DNA of 37,067 nucleotides. Origin: Ligilactobacillus salitolerans (GTDB taxonomy: Bacteria; Bacillota; Bacilli; Lactobacillales; Lactobacillaceae). The DNA lies in assembly GCF_003864415.1 (NCBI RefSeq), contig NZ_BFFP01000028.1:1186-38252 (forward strand). The letters run 5' to 3'. Positions 23,137 through 31,447 of the stretch are shown here, one piece after another. The position numbers and the translations under genes were made by a program. Each line of letters starts with the position of its first letter. Positions within the stretch are counted from its first letter, which is position 1. The notes below the pieces were generated by a model. It was not told the DNA's origin, did no database searches, and saw only the letters and a program-made list of their open reading frames with translations.

Positions 23137-23162
23137 AAAAAAGGACACGCTATGCGCATCCC
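23137..23162 (-). terminator. Terminator between RinA and the late operon
   Basis: Read leftward, an 8-bp stem forms (GGATGCGC-type arm at 23154-23162 with GCGTGTCC at 23143-23150, G-U pairs included) around a 3-nt loop, followed by T6. It lies just upstream of the metallophosphoesterase ribosome site, so any late transcript starting upstream must read through it. Confidence 0.75.
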
Positions 23163-23228
23163 TTGATAAATTTTCTATACTACCATTTTATAATTTTAAA
23201 GCCTTAAAAACGGCACTCTTTCGGAAGT
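23163..23228 (-). promoter_or_regulatory. Candidate RinA-dependent late promoter region
   Basis: The AT-rich gap after rinA holds TAGTATAG and TATAAAAT on the minus strand but no good -35 box at 17 nt, as expected of an activator-dependent promoter. The call rests on position: it is the only sizeable gap between the late regulator and the late genes. Confidence 0.35.
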
Positions 23229-23678
23229 TTAGCTTGTTTTTATACCTAGTTCTTTTGCTAGTTCTTCGAAGAAAGCTTCTCTCCGATTTCTAGCTTGTCT
23301 CACTGACAGATGGCACTCCATTGCAACTCCTTCTAGCGAATAGCGTTGAAGATCAGTAATATATAACTCGTAGATGATATCGTAAGTTATCTGATCAAGT
23401 AGCCCGACGCCTTCATAGGTTGCACATTTTTTCAAACACTTCTCTACTGCGTGAGCATGTTCTTCTAAAACTCTAAGCCTCTTATCCATAGCCAACGTTA
23501 TAACCATTTTTTCGCCAGACTCATCTCTCTTTCCTTGCTGTCTGCCACCACCGATATTCTCATCAACTTCTTCTTGATGCCGATAGATGATTTCTTGTCG
23601 CCTGTCTGAAATGTACTTGCTTGTATTCGGATAATCTCTAATGATTTCTGCTAAGTAATTAAATACACTCCGTTTCAC
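23229..23678 (-). CDS. rinA: RinA-family late transcription regulator
   Basis: The 149-aa product matches the RinA family: YPNTSKYISDRRQEI near the N-terminus, DENIGGGR, a helical middle (ALEEHA-type helix then CATYEGVGLLDQITYDIIYELY) and a C-terminal helix-turn-helix (YSLEGVAMECHLSVRQARN). RinA/ArpU-type proteins switch on late genes. It is the last gene of the early operon and is followed by a terminator and the late operon, consistent with that role. Confidence 0.88.
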   Translation of the reverse strand: MKRSVFNYLAEIIRDYPNTSKYISDRRQEIIYRHQEEVDENIGGGRQQGKRDESGEKMVITLAMDKRLRVLEEHAHAVEKCLKKCATYEGVGLLDQITYDIIYELYITDLQRYSLEGVAMECHLSVRQARNRREAFFEELAKELGIKTS

Positions 23679-23693
23679 CTGCCGTTACCTCCC

Positions 23694-24407
23694 TTAAACT
23701 TTCTGCATCTCCCTGCGATAGTCGAAACCACTCAATATTCTCATTCCACGCCAGCCGTCCTTCTTTGCTTTGATTTTATGAATCTTACTCTTGGTAAAGT
23801 TGAGCGTGGCTGAACATTCGTCTGCGGTTCTATACTCTCTAGTCTTGCCTTGGTAGATGACAACATAGGTTAGTTTCTGCCTGCGCACGGTCTCCGCTAG
23901 ATCGTCTAAACCGTATCGGGTAACCCAAGTGGCGATGGTCGTTCTCGATACTTCATATTTCTTAGCCAAGCTCTGATAGACTACTCCGCTAGCTATTAGA
24001 GATTCAATCTCATCACGTGGTGGCATTTCGATTTTAATGTTGAAGTTTCTCCGGTTGATTATCGGTGGCGCATCATCTAGCAGCTTGTTTCTCTTGAGAT
24101 AATTCAGTCTGCCGTGAACCAAGCTCATGTTTATATCTAGCATTTCAGATATATATTTCTGTCCCTCTCCTGCCATACGTAGATCGTAGATTTTTCGATT
24201 AAGTTCACTTTCGAAGAATGCAGATACTGAACTGTCATCATGCTGCTTGATCCATAACTGGCAAAGCATAAGTTTCGGATCAGCACAAGCCTTCTTGTTT
24301 TGCCCCCAACCATATCCATACTTGCTATCCATGTATCTCATCGTTTTCTGTATTCTGTCTCTCATCTCAAATCTAATGCGATGGTCGTTTTCTCCGTGCC
24401 TAATCAA
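23694..24407 (-). CDS. Helix-turn-helix protein of unknown role
   Basis: This 237-aa basic protein has two likely helix-turn-helix units: EGQKYISEMLDINMSLVHG (about 79-97) and YQSLAKKYEVSRTTIATWV (about 143-161). The C-terminal half (EYRTADECSATLNFTKSKIH) is reminiscent of a third DNA-contacting element. It overlaps the RusA gene by 4 nt (ATGA) and lies just before rinA. It may regulate transcription or load proteins on DNA; no enzyme motif is visible. Confidence 0.65.
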   Translation of the reverse strand: MIRHGENDHRIRFEMRDRIQKTMRYMDSKYGYGWGQNKKACADPKLMLCQLWIKQHDDSSVSAFFESELNRKIYDLRMAGEGQKYISEMLDINMSLVHGRLNYLKRNKLLDDAPPIINRRNFNIKIEMPPRDEIESLIASGVVYQSLAKKYEVSRTTIATWVTRYGLDDLAETVRRQKLTYVVIYQGKTREYRTADECSATLNFTKSKIHKIKAKKDGWRGMRILSGFDYRREMQKV

Positions 24408-24814
24408 CTGATTTCCTCCAATTCGATTTCAATTCGTGGATGTTCTGCATAACATTTATGAGCAACCAAATCAACGATTTGTGCATCATCTCGCCATAGA
24501 ATGCCGTTTAATCCGTCTAGTGTTGATTTAATGTAATTGTCAACATCCGGTTTAACAATCGGTCTGATAATGCCTGTTATCCGTCTAGCATGTTCTTTCT
24601 TGCTAATGCTTTTCTGTACCGCCCGATAGAACCAGATTTCAATTCTCAAAGCATCTTGTAGTGGCTCGACATGCTCAGCTTGAGCTAACAGACGTAGCCC
24701 TTTCTTAAATTCGGCTGTTTTCTTTGGATCATACAAGCGGATACCCTGCCCCATCCTTGTTGCTCTAGGTCTTGCTTGAGCTACCGGACTAATATCAAAC
24801 TGTAATTTCATCAC
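24404..24814 (-). CDS. rusA: RusA-family Holliday junction resolvase
   Basis: The 136-aa product has the RusA signature: a basic N-terminus (PVAQARPRATRMGQG), the catalytic-acid region KPDVDNYIKSTLDGLNG, then WRDDAQIVDL and a C-terminal strand IEIELEE. The conserved aspartates at PDVDN and WRDDAQ are present. It resolves branched replication and recombination intermediates before packaging and pairs functionally with the ERF annealase of the same operon. Confidence 0.93.
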   Translation of the reverse strand: MMKLQFDISPVAQARPRATRMGQGIRLYDPKKTAEFKKGLRLLAQAEHVEPLQDALRIEIWFYRAVQKSISKKEHARRITGIIRPIVKPDVDNYIKSTLDGLNGILWRDDAQIVDLVAHKCYAEHPRIEIELEEIS

Positions 24815-24820
24815 TATGCC

Positions 24821-24991
24821 TCACTCGTCCTTTGACAAAACTAGCGGCATCATCGTGTTTAGCACCCAATAGAGCACGATGCTTAGCGCTACAACAGCGC
24901 CTGTCTTACCGCCTAAATCAATCAAGCTCCAAGCTACCCAAGACGCTAGCCCGACCAGCAATAAAGCTGGAATATATCTAATTAGTTTCAT
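24821..24991 (-). CDS. Small two-helix membrane protein
   Basis: This 56-aa ORF begins at ATG 24991, overlapping the stop of the DUF1642 gene (ATGA). It encodes two membrane segments (YIPALLLVGLASWVAWSLI and AVVALSIVLYWVLNTMM) joined by a short polar turn (DLGGKTG) with a charged end (LSKDE). It is a small early phage membrane protein of unknown function. AGGTACAGG provides a moderate ribosome site. Confidence 0.6.
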   Translation of the reverse strand: MKLIRYIPALLLVGLASWVAWSLIDLGGKTGAVVALSIVLYWVLNTMMPLVLSKDE

Positions 24992-25767
24992 TCCTGTACC
25001 TCAACTTTCTCGAACAAATCCCCGTCCAAGCCGTATTGCTTGAACTCTGCGGCGGTGAATTGGCAATCTGGGTCATCATCGTCGGGTTCTGCTCCCCAGC
25101 CCAATGTGCCACCGTATTGTTTGAAATAAAACATTTCCTCATGTTCCAGCTTGTACACCTTCACATTCCATCTCGGCTCTGGCAGAACCTCAATCAGACT
25201 AGGATCAGCCCAAGCACGAGCAAACTCCAGCTCGAACTCTGGTGTGGATGCGTTTGTGTGGTCGTAGATGCGCTCGTATAAAGCTCCACATGTGTCTTGA
25301 ATCTCAGTCAATGCATTATAAAGCGACATTTCTTTGTCCAATTTATCAAACTCCGCCTTTTCTGCTGTGGTCATGCGGACTTTCGGATAAAGCGGTGACT
25401 TGGGGATGCTTAGACTAGCTGGTAGAAATTGTTCATGGGCATATTTTTCACCATTTTTGTCATGGTAAATAAAACTAGTGCGTCCATAGTTTGTTTCCCA
25501 ATGTACTTCTTCCAAATCTTCATCCTTGATCGTTACATAATCTTCGTTTTCCATTTTCTCATCCTCCATTAACTCGCTGACTTCGATAATTTCCTTGGTT
25601 TCAGTTGGGCCAATATACAAGCCGTAATCTTCTTCCAGGTCGTCATCTTCTTCATCGTAATAAACAATTTCTGGTTCATTTCTGACGTCCCACATAAAAT
25701 CAATTCCTAGCTTATCTATCAGCCAGTCCCACTGCTCTTGCGTGCGTCCTCGGTAATATTTGGTCAT
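24988..25767 (-). CDS. Acidic phage protein (DUF1642-like)
   Basis: This 259-aa protein is strongly acidic (EEDDDLEEDYG and PDDDDPD clusters). It has a coiled middle (TTAEKAEFDKLDKEMSLYNAL) and a C-terminal half with WADPSLIEVLPE and KVYKLEHEEMFYFKQYGG, resembling DUF1642 proteins of lactic-acid-bacteria phages. Role unknown. The acidity could indicate DNA mimicry, but no fold supports this. Confidence 0.6.
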   Translation of the reverse strand: MTKYYRGRTQEQWDWLIDKLGIDFMWDVRNEPEIVYYDEEDDDLEEDYGLYIGPTETKEIIEVSELMEDEKMENEDYVTIKDEDLEEVHWETNYGRTSFIYHDKNGEKYAHEQFLPASLSIPKSPLYPKVRMTTAEKAEFDKLDKEMSLYNALTEIQDTCGALYERIYDHTNASTPEFELEFARAWADPSLIEVLPEPRWNVKVYKLEHEEMFYFKQYGGTLGWGAEPDDDDPDCQFTAAEFKQYGLDGDLFEKVEVQE

Positions 25768-25782
25768 TTAGTTCACGCTCCT

Positions 25783-26586
25783 TTAAAGTGCTAATAATGA
25801 CATTTCCGCATGATTTAACATTTTTTCGTTAGCTAACTTGAATGTGTCTTTCTTAATTTCAAATCCATATGCACTGCGATTAAGCTCGCATGCAGCTCGC
25901 AAAGTTGAACCACTACCAGCAACAGGGTCAATTACTACGTCCCCCGGATCCGTAAATATTTCTATCAATCGTTTCAAGACTGGCACAGGTTTTTGCGTTG
26001 GGTGAATTTTCGGGTAGGTGTTATCAGTATCCCAATGGAACCAATTGCGAACCATCATGCCGTCATTGTTAAATTTAGGCAGTTTGTCTCGATACAAAAC
26101 TAATGCGTACTCAGTTGCTCCTACAATCTTCATGTTTGCTTTAAGAACTTGCGCACTTGATTTCTTGATAAACACCAGCGGAATGTAGTGTTTAAAACCG
26201 TAACGCTCACCATATTCAATTACCATCTGTAATTGTTGAAAGGCGCAAAACACAATCATTGCCGGTGCTTTTCCTTTGCCTTTTGGTTCGTTAACCAACA
26301 TACGAGAGCAAAAGTGCATATACTCAGCAATTCTAAAATCAACATCAGTGTCGAAGAAAGCTGCATTAGCTTTCTTACTTTCACCTTTCTCAATCTCGCC
26401 ATCGTTGTACCATTCAGGCGAACTTGCATAAGCGTTATTAGCCAAGTTGTAGGGAATGTCTGCAATAACTAGTTGTGCTTTAGGTATTCCATATCGTTTA
26501 AAATTTTGGAAGTGATCGTTGAATAATTCTACTTTCATTGTTTTAGGCCTATACTTTTCTATATAGCTATCTTTTGTATTATCCAA
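25783..26586 (-). CDS. Orphan DNA methyltransferase (beta-class amino-methylase)
   Basis: The 267-aa product has motif IV as DIPY (Asp43-Tyr46, in place of the common DPPY) before the target region and motif I as DPVAGSGST (about 220-228) near the C-terminus, preceded by KIHPTQKP. This order places it in the beta class of N6-adenine/N4-cytosine methylases. There is no restriction gene beside it, so it likely protects phage DNA from host enzymes. Start is probably TTG 26586, with AAAGGGGG 9 nt upstream, overlapping the zinc-ribbon gene by 8 nt. Confidence 0.88.
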   Translation of the reverse strand: MDNTKDSYIEKYRPKTMKVELFNDHFQNFKRYGIPKAQLVIADIPYNLANNAYASSPEWYNDGEIEKGESKKANAAFFDTDVDFRIAEYMHFCSRMLVNEPKGKGKAPAMIVFCAFQQLQMVIEYGERYGFKHYIPLVFIKKSSAQVLKANMKIVGATEYALVLYRDKLPKFNNDGMMVRNWFHWDTDNTYPKIHPTQKPVPVLKRLIEIFTDPGDVVIDPVAGSGSTLRAACELNRSAYGFEIKKDTFKLANEKMLNHAEMSLLAL

Positions 26587-26764
26587 TTACAGCAGCCCCC
26601 TTTTCAGCAATTCGTTTCTGCAACTTAGCTCGCATAGCTGCGACATCAAACTCTTTGTGGCTCTTTCCTTTGCATTCTGGACACTGAACAGCTTTTGCAA
26701 ATCCGCAATCAGTCTGTAGCCAGATGCTGCCGACATTCTCACATGTAGAACACTCAATCGACAT
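26579..26764 (-). CDS. Small zinc-ribbon protein
   Basis: The product is 61 aa from ATG 26764 (GGGAG 9 nt upstream). Two CxxC pairs, CSTC near the start and CPEC at about residues 34-37, form a likely zinc ribbon, followed by a basic helix (AAMRAKLQKRIAEKG). The reading frame continues upstream only as a shadow of the DnaC-type gene. It overlaps both neighbours. Probably an accessory of replication; no specific function known. Confidence 0.7.
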   Translation of the reverse strand: MSIECSTCENVGSIWLQTDCGFAKAVQCPECKGKSHKEFDVAAMRAKLQKRIAEKGAAVIG

Positions 26765-27548
26765 TGCGTACATCTCCCATCTTGTTAAACGTGATACGGT
26801 GACTAGTCTTGCCAGGCTTAGGGAACAGTCTGCTGACAATCTTGCCATCGTACATCGTATTGATCTCTTGCTGATTGTTGTTAGTCGTGATAATAGTGAT
26901 ATGTCCAGCAGTGTTGCTGTTGAACTTGCACCGTGCATTGGCGATCCGATACATGAAGTCTTGCATATCTTTTCTGACCACTCTAGCCTTGCCTTCAACT
27001 TGTCCGCCTTCCGTACCAAAGTCATCTAGTAACAACACATCTACCTTCTTCATTGATTTTTCTATTCTCTGTAGTTTTGCTTTTACATCTGGAAAGTCGT
27101 ATTGATTGCTAATCAATCCAGCCAACTCTGCAGTTGATACAAACATGATTGACTTGTCAGCTTTCTGTAGCTTATCCAGCATCGCCATCGCTAGTGATGT
27201 TTTGCCAACTCTAGGGTCGCCTAGCAAAATCACATTGAACTGTTTAATTTTAAGTTGCTCAGCGTAAATAAATGCTTGTTTGCCGATTTCTCTAGCCAGT
27301 TGACTATCTTTCTGCTTGCTAGGGTTCCATTGCTCAAAAGTAAAGTGCAGCTCGTCACCAGCCCAAACTGAATTGTTGTAGTAGAAAGTAGCTTGTTCTT
27401 CACGCAACTTTTGATGAGCATAATCAATAGTTCTACGCTCAAGGTCAGCTTTACTCGGCAAGCTATTTAGATCAACATTCTTTGCCTTAGCAAGCTCTAC
27501 AATTTTTCTTTGGTCGAAAGCTTGCTTCAATGATTTAAACTCACTCAT
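26754..27548 (-). CDS. DnaC/DnaI-like helicase-loading ATPase
   Basis: The product is 264 aa from ATG 27548. It has Walker A GDPRVGKTS (about 110-118), Walker B VLLLDD (about 171-176), and IITTNNNQQEIN with the later SRLF arginine region of AAA+ loaders. It loads the replicative helicase onto phage origin DNA. GGAGAG precedes the start, which overlaps the stop of the replisome organiser gene as ATGAGTGA, so the two are translationally coupled. Confidence 0.93.
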   Translation of the reverse strand: MSEFKSLKQAFDQRKIVELAKAKNVDLNSLPSKADLERRTIDYAHQKLREEQATFYYNNSVWAGDELHFTFEQWNPSKQKDSQLAREIGKQAFIYAEQLKIKQFNVILLGDPRVGKTSLAMAMLDKLQKADKSIMFVSTAELAGLISNQYDFPDVKAKLQRIEKSMKKVDVLLLDDFGTEGGQVEGKARVVRKDMQDFMYRIANARCKFNSNTAGHITIITTNNNQQEINTMYDGKIVSRLFPKPGKTSHRITFNKMGDVRNVD

Positions 27549-28230
27549 AGAATCTCTCCTGCGGTTTCTGTTCAACTTCTAGCTGGTCGTCAAACCTTCC
27601 GTTAAACCATGTAGCTCCATTCATTGGCTGTTTCCATGAATTAGCAGCTAGATGCTTTTTATACAGCTCAAGCTTTTCAAACAGATACTCATTTGTATTT
27701 TTTGAAGATTTCTTTCTCCAAGCTTTATAGTGATTAAACGCTTGTTGCTTACCCTTCTTATTTGGGTATTGATTCCAAATTTCTTCAAACTCACTTGCCA
27801 ATGAGCGTGGTGCAATGACAATTGCACTATTCTCTTTTCTTTCTGTTAGTATTTCTTCTAGTTGATTATTCTTTAAGTTAGTATTTCTTAGTGTTGTATT
27901 AACCTGTGTAGGATTTTTCAACATAGGTTCATTCAACATAGGTTTGTCAGTCAGTATCCATTCTGAATCCGTTACTTGTCCCTTACCATTTCTGACTCGT
28001 TTTCTTTTAAGATAGCCAACAGTTTCAAGCTCTTTTAAGCCGCTTCTTAAAGAATCTCTTCCATCTGCAGAATGCTTAGCTATTTCTGTCTCATAAAAGT
28101 TCCAATCATCAGCTTGACTCCAGAGATAGGCGAATATTCCACGCGCTTTCCAGCTCAACTTGTCATCTCTGATTACTTTGTTATCAATTGTTGTGAAACC
28201 TTTCTGGCGCTGTTTAATAATCTTGGTCAT
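27541..28230 (-). CDS. Phage replisome organiser / replication initiator
   Basis: The product is 229 aa from ATG 28230 with AAGGAG 8 nt upstream. Residues 5-95 are a winged helix (FTTIDNKVIRDDKLSWKARGIF, GRDSLRSGLKELETVGYLKR), as in phage replisome organisers. A polar linker follows, then a DnaD-like C-terminal part (FEEIWNQYPNKKGKQQAFNHY, NGATWFNGRF). It would bind the phage origin and recruit the adjacent loader. No clear iteron array was found inside the gene by eye. Confidence 0.85.
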   Translation of the reverse strand: MTKIIKQRQKGFTTIDNKVIRDDKLSWKARGIFAYLWSQADDWNFYETEIAKHSADGRDSLRSGLKELETVGYLKRKRVRNGKGQVTDSEWILTDKPMLNEPMLKNPTQVNTTLRNTNLKNNQLEEILTERKENSAIVIAPRSLASEFEEIWNQYPNKKGKQQAFNHYKAWRKKSSKNTNEYLFEKLELYKKHLAANSWKQPMNGATWFNGRFDDQLEVEQKPQERFYE

Positions 28231-28247
28231 TGTAATCACTCCTTAAA

Positions 28248-28679
28248 TCAGAAGGGTAAATCGTCATCTTGAATATCAATCTGTTGCCCATCATTTTTTA
28301 ATTGGTCATTATATCCGCCATCGTCAACGTCCTGCTGATTTTGCGGATCTGGTCTATCCTGTTTTGGTTCAAGTAGAGAAAAGTTTTCAGCCACAACCTC
28401 GGTGATATAGACACGCTGTCCTCGCTGATTCTCATAATTTCGCGTTTGAATTCGCCCATCAATGGCAACTAATGAACCTTTGTGAGTAAAATTAGCAAAG
28501 TTTTCAGCTGTCTTTCTCCAGATGACACAACGAATAAAATCTGTCTCTCTTTGCCCGTCATGGTTCGTAAACGGGCGATCAACCGCCAAATTGAATGTTG
28601 CAACTGCAGCTCCACTACCTGTATATCTCATATCTGCATCTTTCGTTAATCTTCCAACTAAAACTGTTCTATTAATCAT
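28248..28679 (-). CDS. ssb: Single-stranded DNA-binding protein
   Basis: The 143-aa product has the standard OB-fold opening [20 protein letters not shown], the [18 protein letters not shown] core, a glutamine/asparagine-rich tail and the DDDLPF C-terminal tip used to bind partner proteins. It coats ssDNA in phage replication and recombination together with ERF and the HNHc nuclease. It overlaps the upstream gene by 8 nt. Confidence 0.97.
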   Translation of the reverse strand: MINRTVLVGRLTKDADMRYTGSGAAVATFNLAVDRPFTNHDGQRETDFIRCVIWRKTAENFANFTHKGSLVAIDGRIQTRNYENQRGQRVYITEVVAENFSLLEPKQDRPDPQNQQDVDDGGYNDQLKNDGQQIDIQDDDLPF

Positions 28680-29340
28680 CTTTATCTATCCTTCCTAAAT
28701 GCAATTGTTTAGCTATTTCTTCGGTTACCTTTATCGGTTTGATATGGTAATACTCAGTGAACTTCTCAGCTCCCATCGAATGTTGAGTGACGTGGTGCAG
28801 TCGGCAAAGTGTGTTGATATACATGCCAACATGGTTGATGTGATTTCTATTTCTGCCGCTTCCGACTGCCGTGTAGTGAGCAATATCAGCAGGCTTACCG
28901 CAGATCACACATCGCTTGTTTTTCAGGCACAACATTTGTTTCGGAAAATCAGAAGGTATGCTGTCCCAGGTCTTAGATTTGAACGGAATATCTTCTTCGA
29001 ACAGAAAATTAAGTATCTCCAGAATCATGTGATTTGCAATGGTGATACTGCAATCTGATAGGCTGAAACTGTCTATCCCAAAGTGCAGCTTGACCATATA
29101 CTTAAATCGCTGTTCCCACTCATCGGGAATGTCGCCAGTGTAATCACAAAGATCGTTTATCAGCGCCCAAATCTTTTTCAGTTGGGCTGGACTTCTCCGC
29201 CTGTTGTCGGCTATTTCTAGCTTGATTGTGGGCTTTTGATTGTCTGCTAATCTACTTATACTCTGGGTGCTTAAAACGTCATCTAGCGCTATTTCTAGGC
29301 GATTACCGCTGACACTTTCAAGCGTGCCATAGACATCCAT
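28672..29340 (-). CDS. HNHc-type nuclease (phage recombination)
   Basis: The 222-aa product has an N-terminal region with [18 protein letters not shown] and a C-terminal HNH-like metal site ([39 protein letters not shown]). This fits the putative HNHc nuclease family placed between annealase and SSB genes in Firmicutes phages. It probably processes recombination or replication intermediates. Confidence 0.85.
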   Translation of the reverse strand: MDVYGTLESVSGNRLEIALDDVLSTQSISRLADNQKPTIKLEIADNRRRSPAQLKKIWALINDLCDYTGDIPDEWEQRFKYMVKLHFGIDSFSLSDCSITIANHMILEILNFLFEEDIPFKSKTWDSIPSDFPKQMLCLKNKRCVICGKPADIAHYTAVGSGRNRNHINHVGMYINTLCRLHHVTQHSMGAEKFTEYYHIKPIKVTEEIAKQLHLGRIDKDD

Positions 29341-29344
29341 TAGA

Positions 29345-29989
29345 TCATCCCTTTGACTGCAGCATATTCTTGAGTTCGGTAATCATGATGTCTTGCTTGC
29401 CAACCTCACTTGCCTTAACGTACTCAGGCTTTTGCTTGGTAATGTTAATCAAGCTTTTTTGAACTTCTTGCGTTGAAGCATTTAGTTTTTCAGCTACCTG
29501 TTTTAGCAACTTCTGGAATTCAAGCAATCTCCCTTTTGGACTGTTTTGTTGTTTAGGTGCTTGCTGCTTCTGGTAATTTTGATGTGGTTTGTTGCTTGGT
29601 GAAGCCTGGTTGCCGTCATCATCCTTATCACTTGAGATACCAAACAGCGCTGATAGTTGGTATCTTTTGGCGTAGGTGATAGCTGAACCGTACCCTTGCG
29701 GATTACTCTTTTCTGGCTTGAGTGATAGAAGCCCAGTCTCAAGATACTGCCCTGACTTGTGAGTTAGGATTGTCTTGACCCCGACATTACCATGTTCATC
29801 GTTAGCCACAACTTGGCTGTACGACAAGCCTGTCCCTTTAAGTCCCTGGTCAATCGACTTCATCACACCTTCTAAAGTTACGTATCCTTGCTTGAAAAAT
29901 GGATTGTTAGCATCCTTTGTCGGCTGTTGCAATTGTGATCTAAACAACATCAACCCATTGAAAATTTCGTTTACTTCATCACTATGCAT
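29345..29989 (-). CDS. ERF-family single-strand annealing protein
   Basis: The 214-aa product contains the ERF core (NPFFKQGYVTLEGVMKSID, GVKTILTHKSGQYLE, NPQGYGSAITYAKRYQLSALFGI), followed by a glutamine-rich linker and a small helical tail. ERF proteins anneal complementary ssDNA for phage recombination and circularisation. It overlaps no gene and starts 4 nt after DUF1351 ends. Confidence 0.93.
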   Translation of the reverse strand: MHSDEVNEIFNGLMLFRSQLQQPTKDANNPFFKQGYVTLEGVMKSIDQGLKGTGLSYSQVVANDEHGNVGVKTILTHKSGQYLETGLLSLKPEKSNPQGYGSAITYAKRYQLSALFGISSDKDDDGNQASPSNKPHQNYQKQQAPKQQNSPKGRLLEFQKLLKQVAEKLNASTQEVQKSLINITKQKPEYVKASEVGKQDIMITELKNMLQSKG

Positions 29990-29993
29990 TTGA

Positions 29994-30875
29994 TTACCCC
30001 TTTACAATTACAGTTTCACGTTCACTGTTATCCAGAATCTGAATACCCATTGCCATGATGTAACGAGCTAGGCCGTCAATCTGTTCTTTTGAACCTTGCA
30101 GTGTGAAAGAAACCTTCTGCTCTTCTCGGACAGTTTCGCCAGTTTCTTTGTCGAAAGCTTTGCCATTGACTTCAACCGTATTCTCTTTTTGTTTCTCAAT
30201 CTCAGCTTGTTTAGCAGCCTTTTGTGCTTCTTTTCGATGCTCTTCATACTCAACATCAGCATCAATTTGTTTCATAACTTCCAGCGGATCGAATGTTTCT
30301 GCTAGACGTTTGTATGGTTCAAACGACAAGCCTTTGTCTTCGCAATATTTCTGGACCATTGCCAACTGCTCGTGGCGCCGCTTGACAAAGTTCATCTCTC
30401 CAGCGATTTCATCAAGCAGCTTTTTGTGTGAGATTGACTTCGTGGCCCATCGACTCTTCATTTCAATCTCGCCAGGCTCAACACCATAGTTAGGAGCCAT
30501 TTCAGTGATAGTTTGTTCAACCTTCTTAGTACGTTCAGCCGTCTGCAGCTCTTCCATCTCATGGATGCCATCATCAATACCAGCCATTGCATCGTGTAAG
30601 TTGCTGTCCCACTGTTTGATCTTTGTTTCGAACTCTTTGAGTGGCTGATTGTAGCCCTTCTTGATTTCCTTGCGTCTGTCGTTGATTGCCTTGGATAACT
30701 TGTTGAGATCAGCGCGAGCCTTTTTTGCATCTGGCAGCGTCTCATCGGTTACCACCAGGCCGTTATATTTCTTGGAATACAGTTCAATTGCTTGAGCCAA
30801 ATCTTGCTCATTTTCGACAGTGATTTTTGGAGCTTGATACTCAACAGAAAAATCTTTCAACATTAATTCGTTCAT
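29994..30875 (-). CDS. DUF1351 protein
   Basis: The 293-aa, largely coiled-coil protein resembles DUF1351: ENEQDLAQAIELYSKKYNGLVV, then ARADLNKLSKAINDRRKEIKKGYN, and a C-terminal globular part (KVSFTLQGSKEQIDGLARYI). The family is nearly always encoded next to phage annealases, suggesting a recombination or chromosome-partition accessory; the function is not known. ATG 30875 has a GGAGGTAG site. Confidence 0.85.
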   Translation of the reverse strand: MNELMLKDFSVEYQAPKITVENEQDLAQAIELYSKKYNGLVVTDETLPDAKKARADLNKLSKAINDRRKEIKKGYNQPLKEFETKIKQWDSNLHDAMAGIDDGIHEMEELQTAERTKKVEQTITEMAPNYGVEPGEIEMKSRWATKSISHKKLLDEIAGEMNFVKRRHEQLAMVQKYCEDKGLSFEPYKRLAETFDPLEVMKQIDADVEYEEHRKEAQKAAKQAEIEKQKENTVEVNGKAFDKETGETVREEQKVSFTLQGSKEQIDGLARYIMAMGIQILDNSERETVIVKG

Positions 30876-30891
30876 CTGCTACCTCCAGTGG

Positions 30892-30981
30892 TATACTAGC
30901 CTTGGCACTATATTTAGTACCTATTTGCCCTGTGAATTACTTCTACTGATAGTCACGAACCCCATTCGTGGCTATTTTTTT
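30892..30981 (+). ncRNA. Candidate small RNA with its own promoter and terminator
   Basis: On the plus strand, opposite to all neighbours, an extended -10 (TG-g-TATACT, 30889-30897) would start RNA near 30904. A 10-bp stem TAGTCACGAA/TTCGTGGCTA (30950-30959 with 30965-30974, one G-U) followed by T7 ends it at about 30981, giving about 78 nt. The -35 region is weak. The RNA overlaps the 3' end of the 27-aa ORF in antisense. Confidence 0.45.
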
Positions 30982-31055
30982 GCACTTAGATCTAAAAGTA
31001 AATCTGCTTCTTCTTGTTTTCCTTGCAGAAACAACAATGCTGCTAACTCCTTCAT
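30972..31055 (-). CDS. 27-aa ORF
   Basis: ATG 31055 has an excellent AAAGGAGTG site, and the peptide MKELAALLFLQGKQEEADLL ends in SAKK. The coding sequence stops within the plus-strand terminator hairpin. The ribosome site supports translation; function unknown. Confidence 0.45.
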   Translation of the reverse strand: MKELAALLFLQGKQEEADLLLDLSAKK

Positions 31056-31070
31056 CGTTCTCACTCCTTT

Positions 31071-31163
31071 CTATCTGCATAATTCGATCAGCAGAATTAA
31101 GATAGTTCCCCAAATCGGTAATGTCAGAAATATCGCTGTAAAACAGCCTTTAAAGAAGTCCAT
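31071..31163 (-). CDS. 30-aa membrane peptide
   Basis: ATG 31163 lies downstream of GGAAG and inside the end of the preceding gene. The peptide is mostly one hydrophobic helix (FTAIFLTLPIWGTILILLI). Tiny early phage membrane peptides are common, but nothing specific identifies this one. Confidence 0.4.
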   Translation of the reverse strand: MDFFKGCFTAIFLTLPIWGTILILLIELCR

Positions 31164-31332
31164 TGCTCAACTTCCTTTCTTTATCAAGCATCGAAACAAG
31201 CTTCTGATACGCTTTCGGCTCTGCATAACGGTCGGTTTGCGATAACACATATTCCAGCAACTCAACCGTGCGATGCTCTGTTTTTGCTTTCTTGACGACA
31301 GCATTTAGATCACTCCCATTCATCTTGCTCAT
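31150..31332 (-). CDS. Small hypothetical early protein (60 aa)
   Basis: The 60-aa charged helical protein (DLNAVVKKAKTEHRTVELLEY, ..AYQKLVSMLDKERKLS) is not recognised. Two starts are possible, ATG 31332 and ATG 31323; the second has a better-spaced purine-rich site. It overlaps genes on both sides in a tightly packed run of small early genes. Confidence 0.55.
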   Translation of the reverse strand: MSKMNGSDLNAVVKKAKTEHRTVELLEYVLSQTDRYAEPKAYQKLVSMLDKERKLSNGLL

Positions 31333-31447
31333 CCTGTTCTTTGAACGTTTTTAATGCAGCCTTTAAGCCAAATGCACAGCTGGTTAAAACTAGGACTAAA
31401 GCGACAATCTCAACAACAACTTGAATCACATAAGCCAATTTATTCAT
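31310..31447 (-). CDS. 45-aa single-pass membrane protein
   Basis: ATG 31447 follows GAAGGG and overlaps the end of the DUF771 gene (ATGA). The peptide has one hydrophobic stretch (VIQVVVEIVALVLVLTSCAF), then a basic and an acidic tail (KAALKTFKEQDEQDEWE). Too short to classify; position and coupling favour a genuine gene. Confidence 0.5.
   Translation of the reverse strand: MNKLAYVIQVVVEIVALVLVLTSCAFGLKAALKTFKEQDEQDEWE

Noticed and set aside
26765-27025. Upstream extension of the zinc-ribbon ORF to 27025
   Set aside because: It overlaps the DnaC-type gene in another frame, and the extra residues are its shadow; ATG 26764 has the ribosome site.
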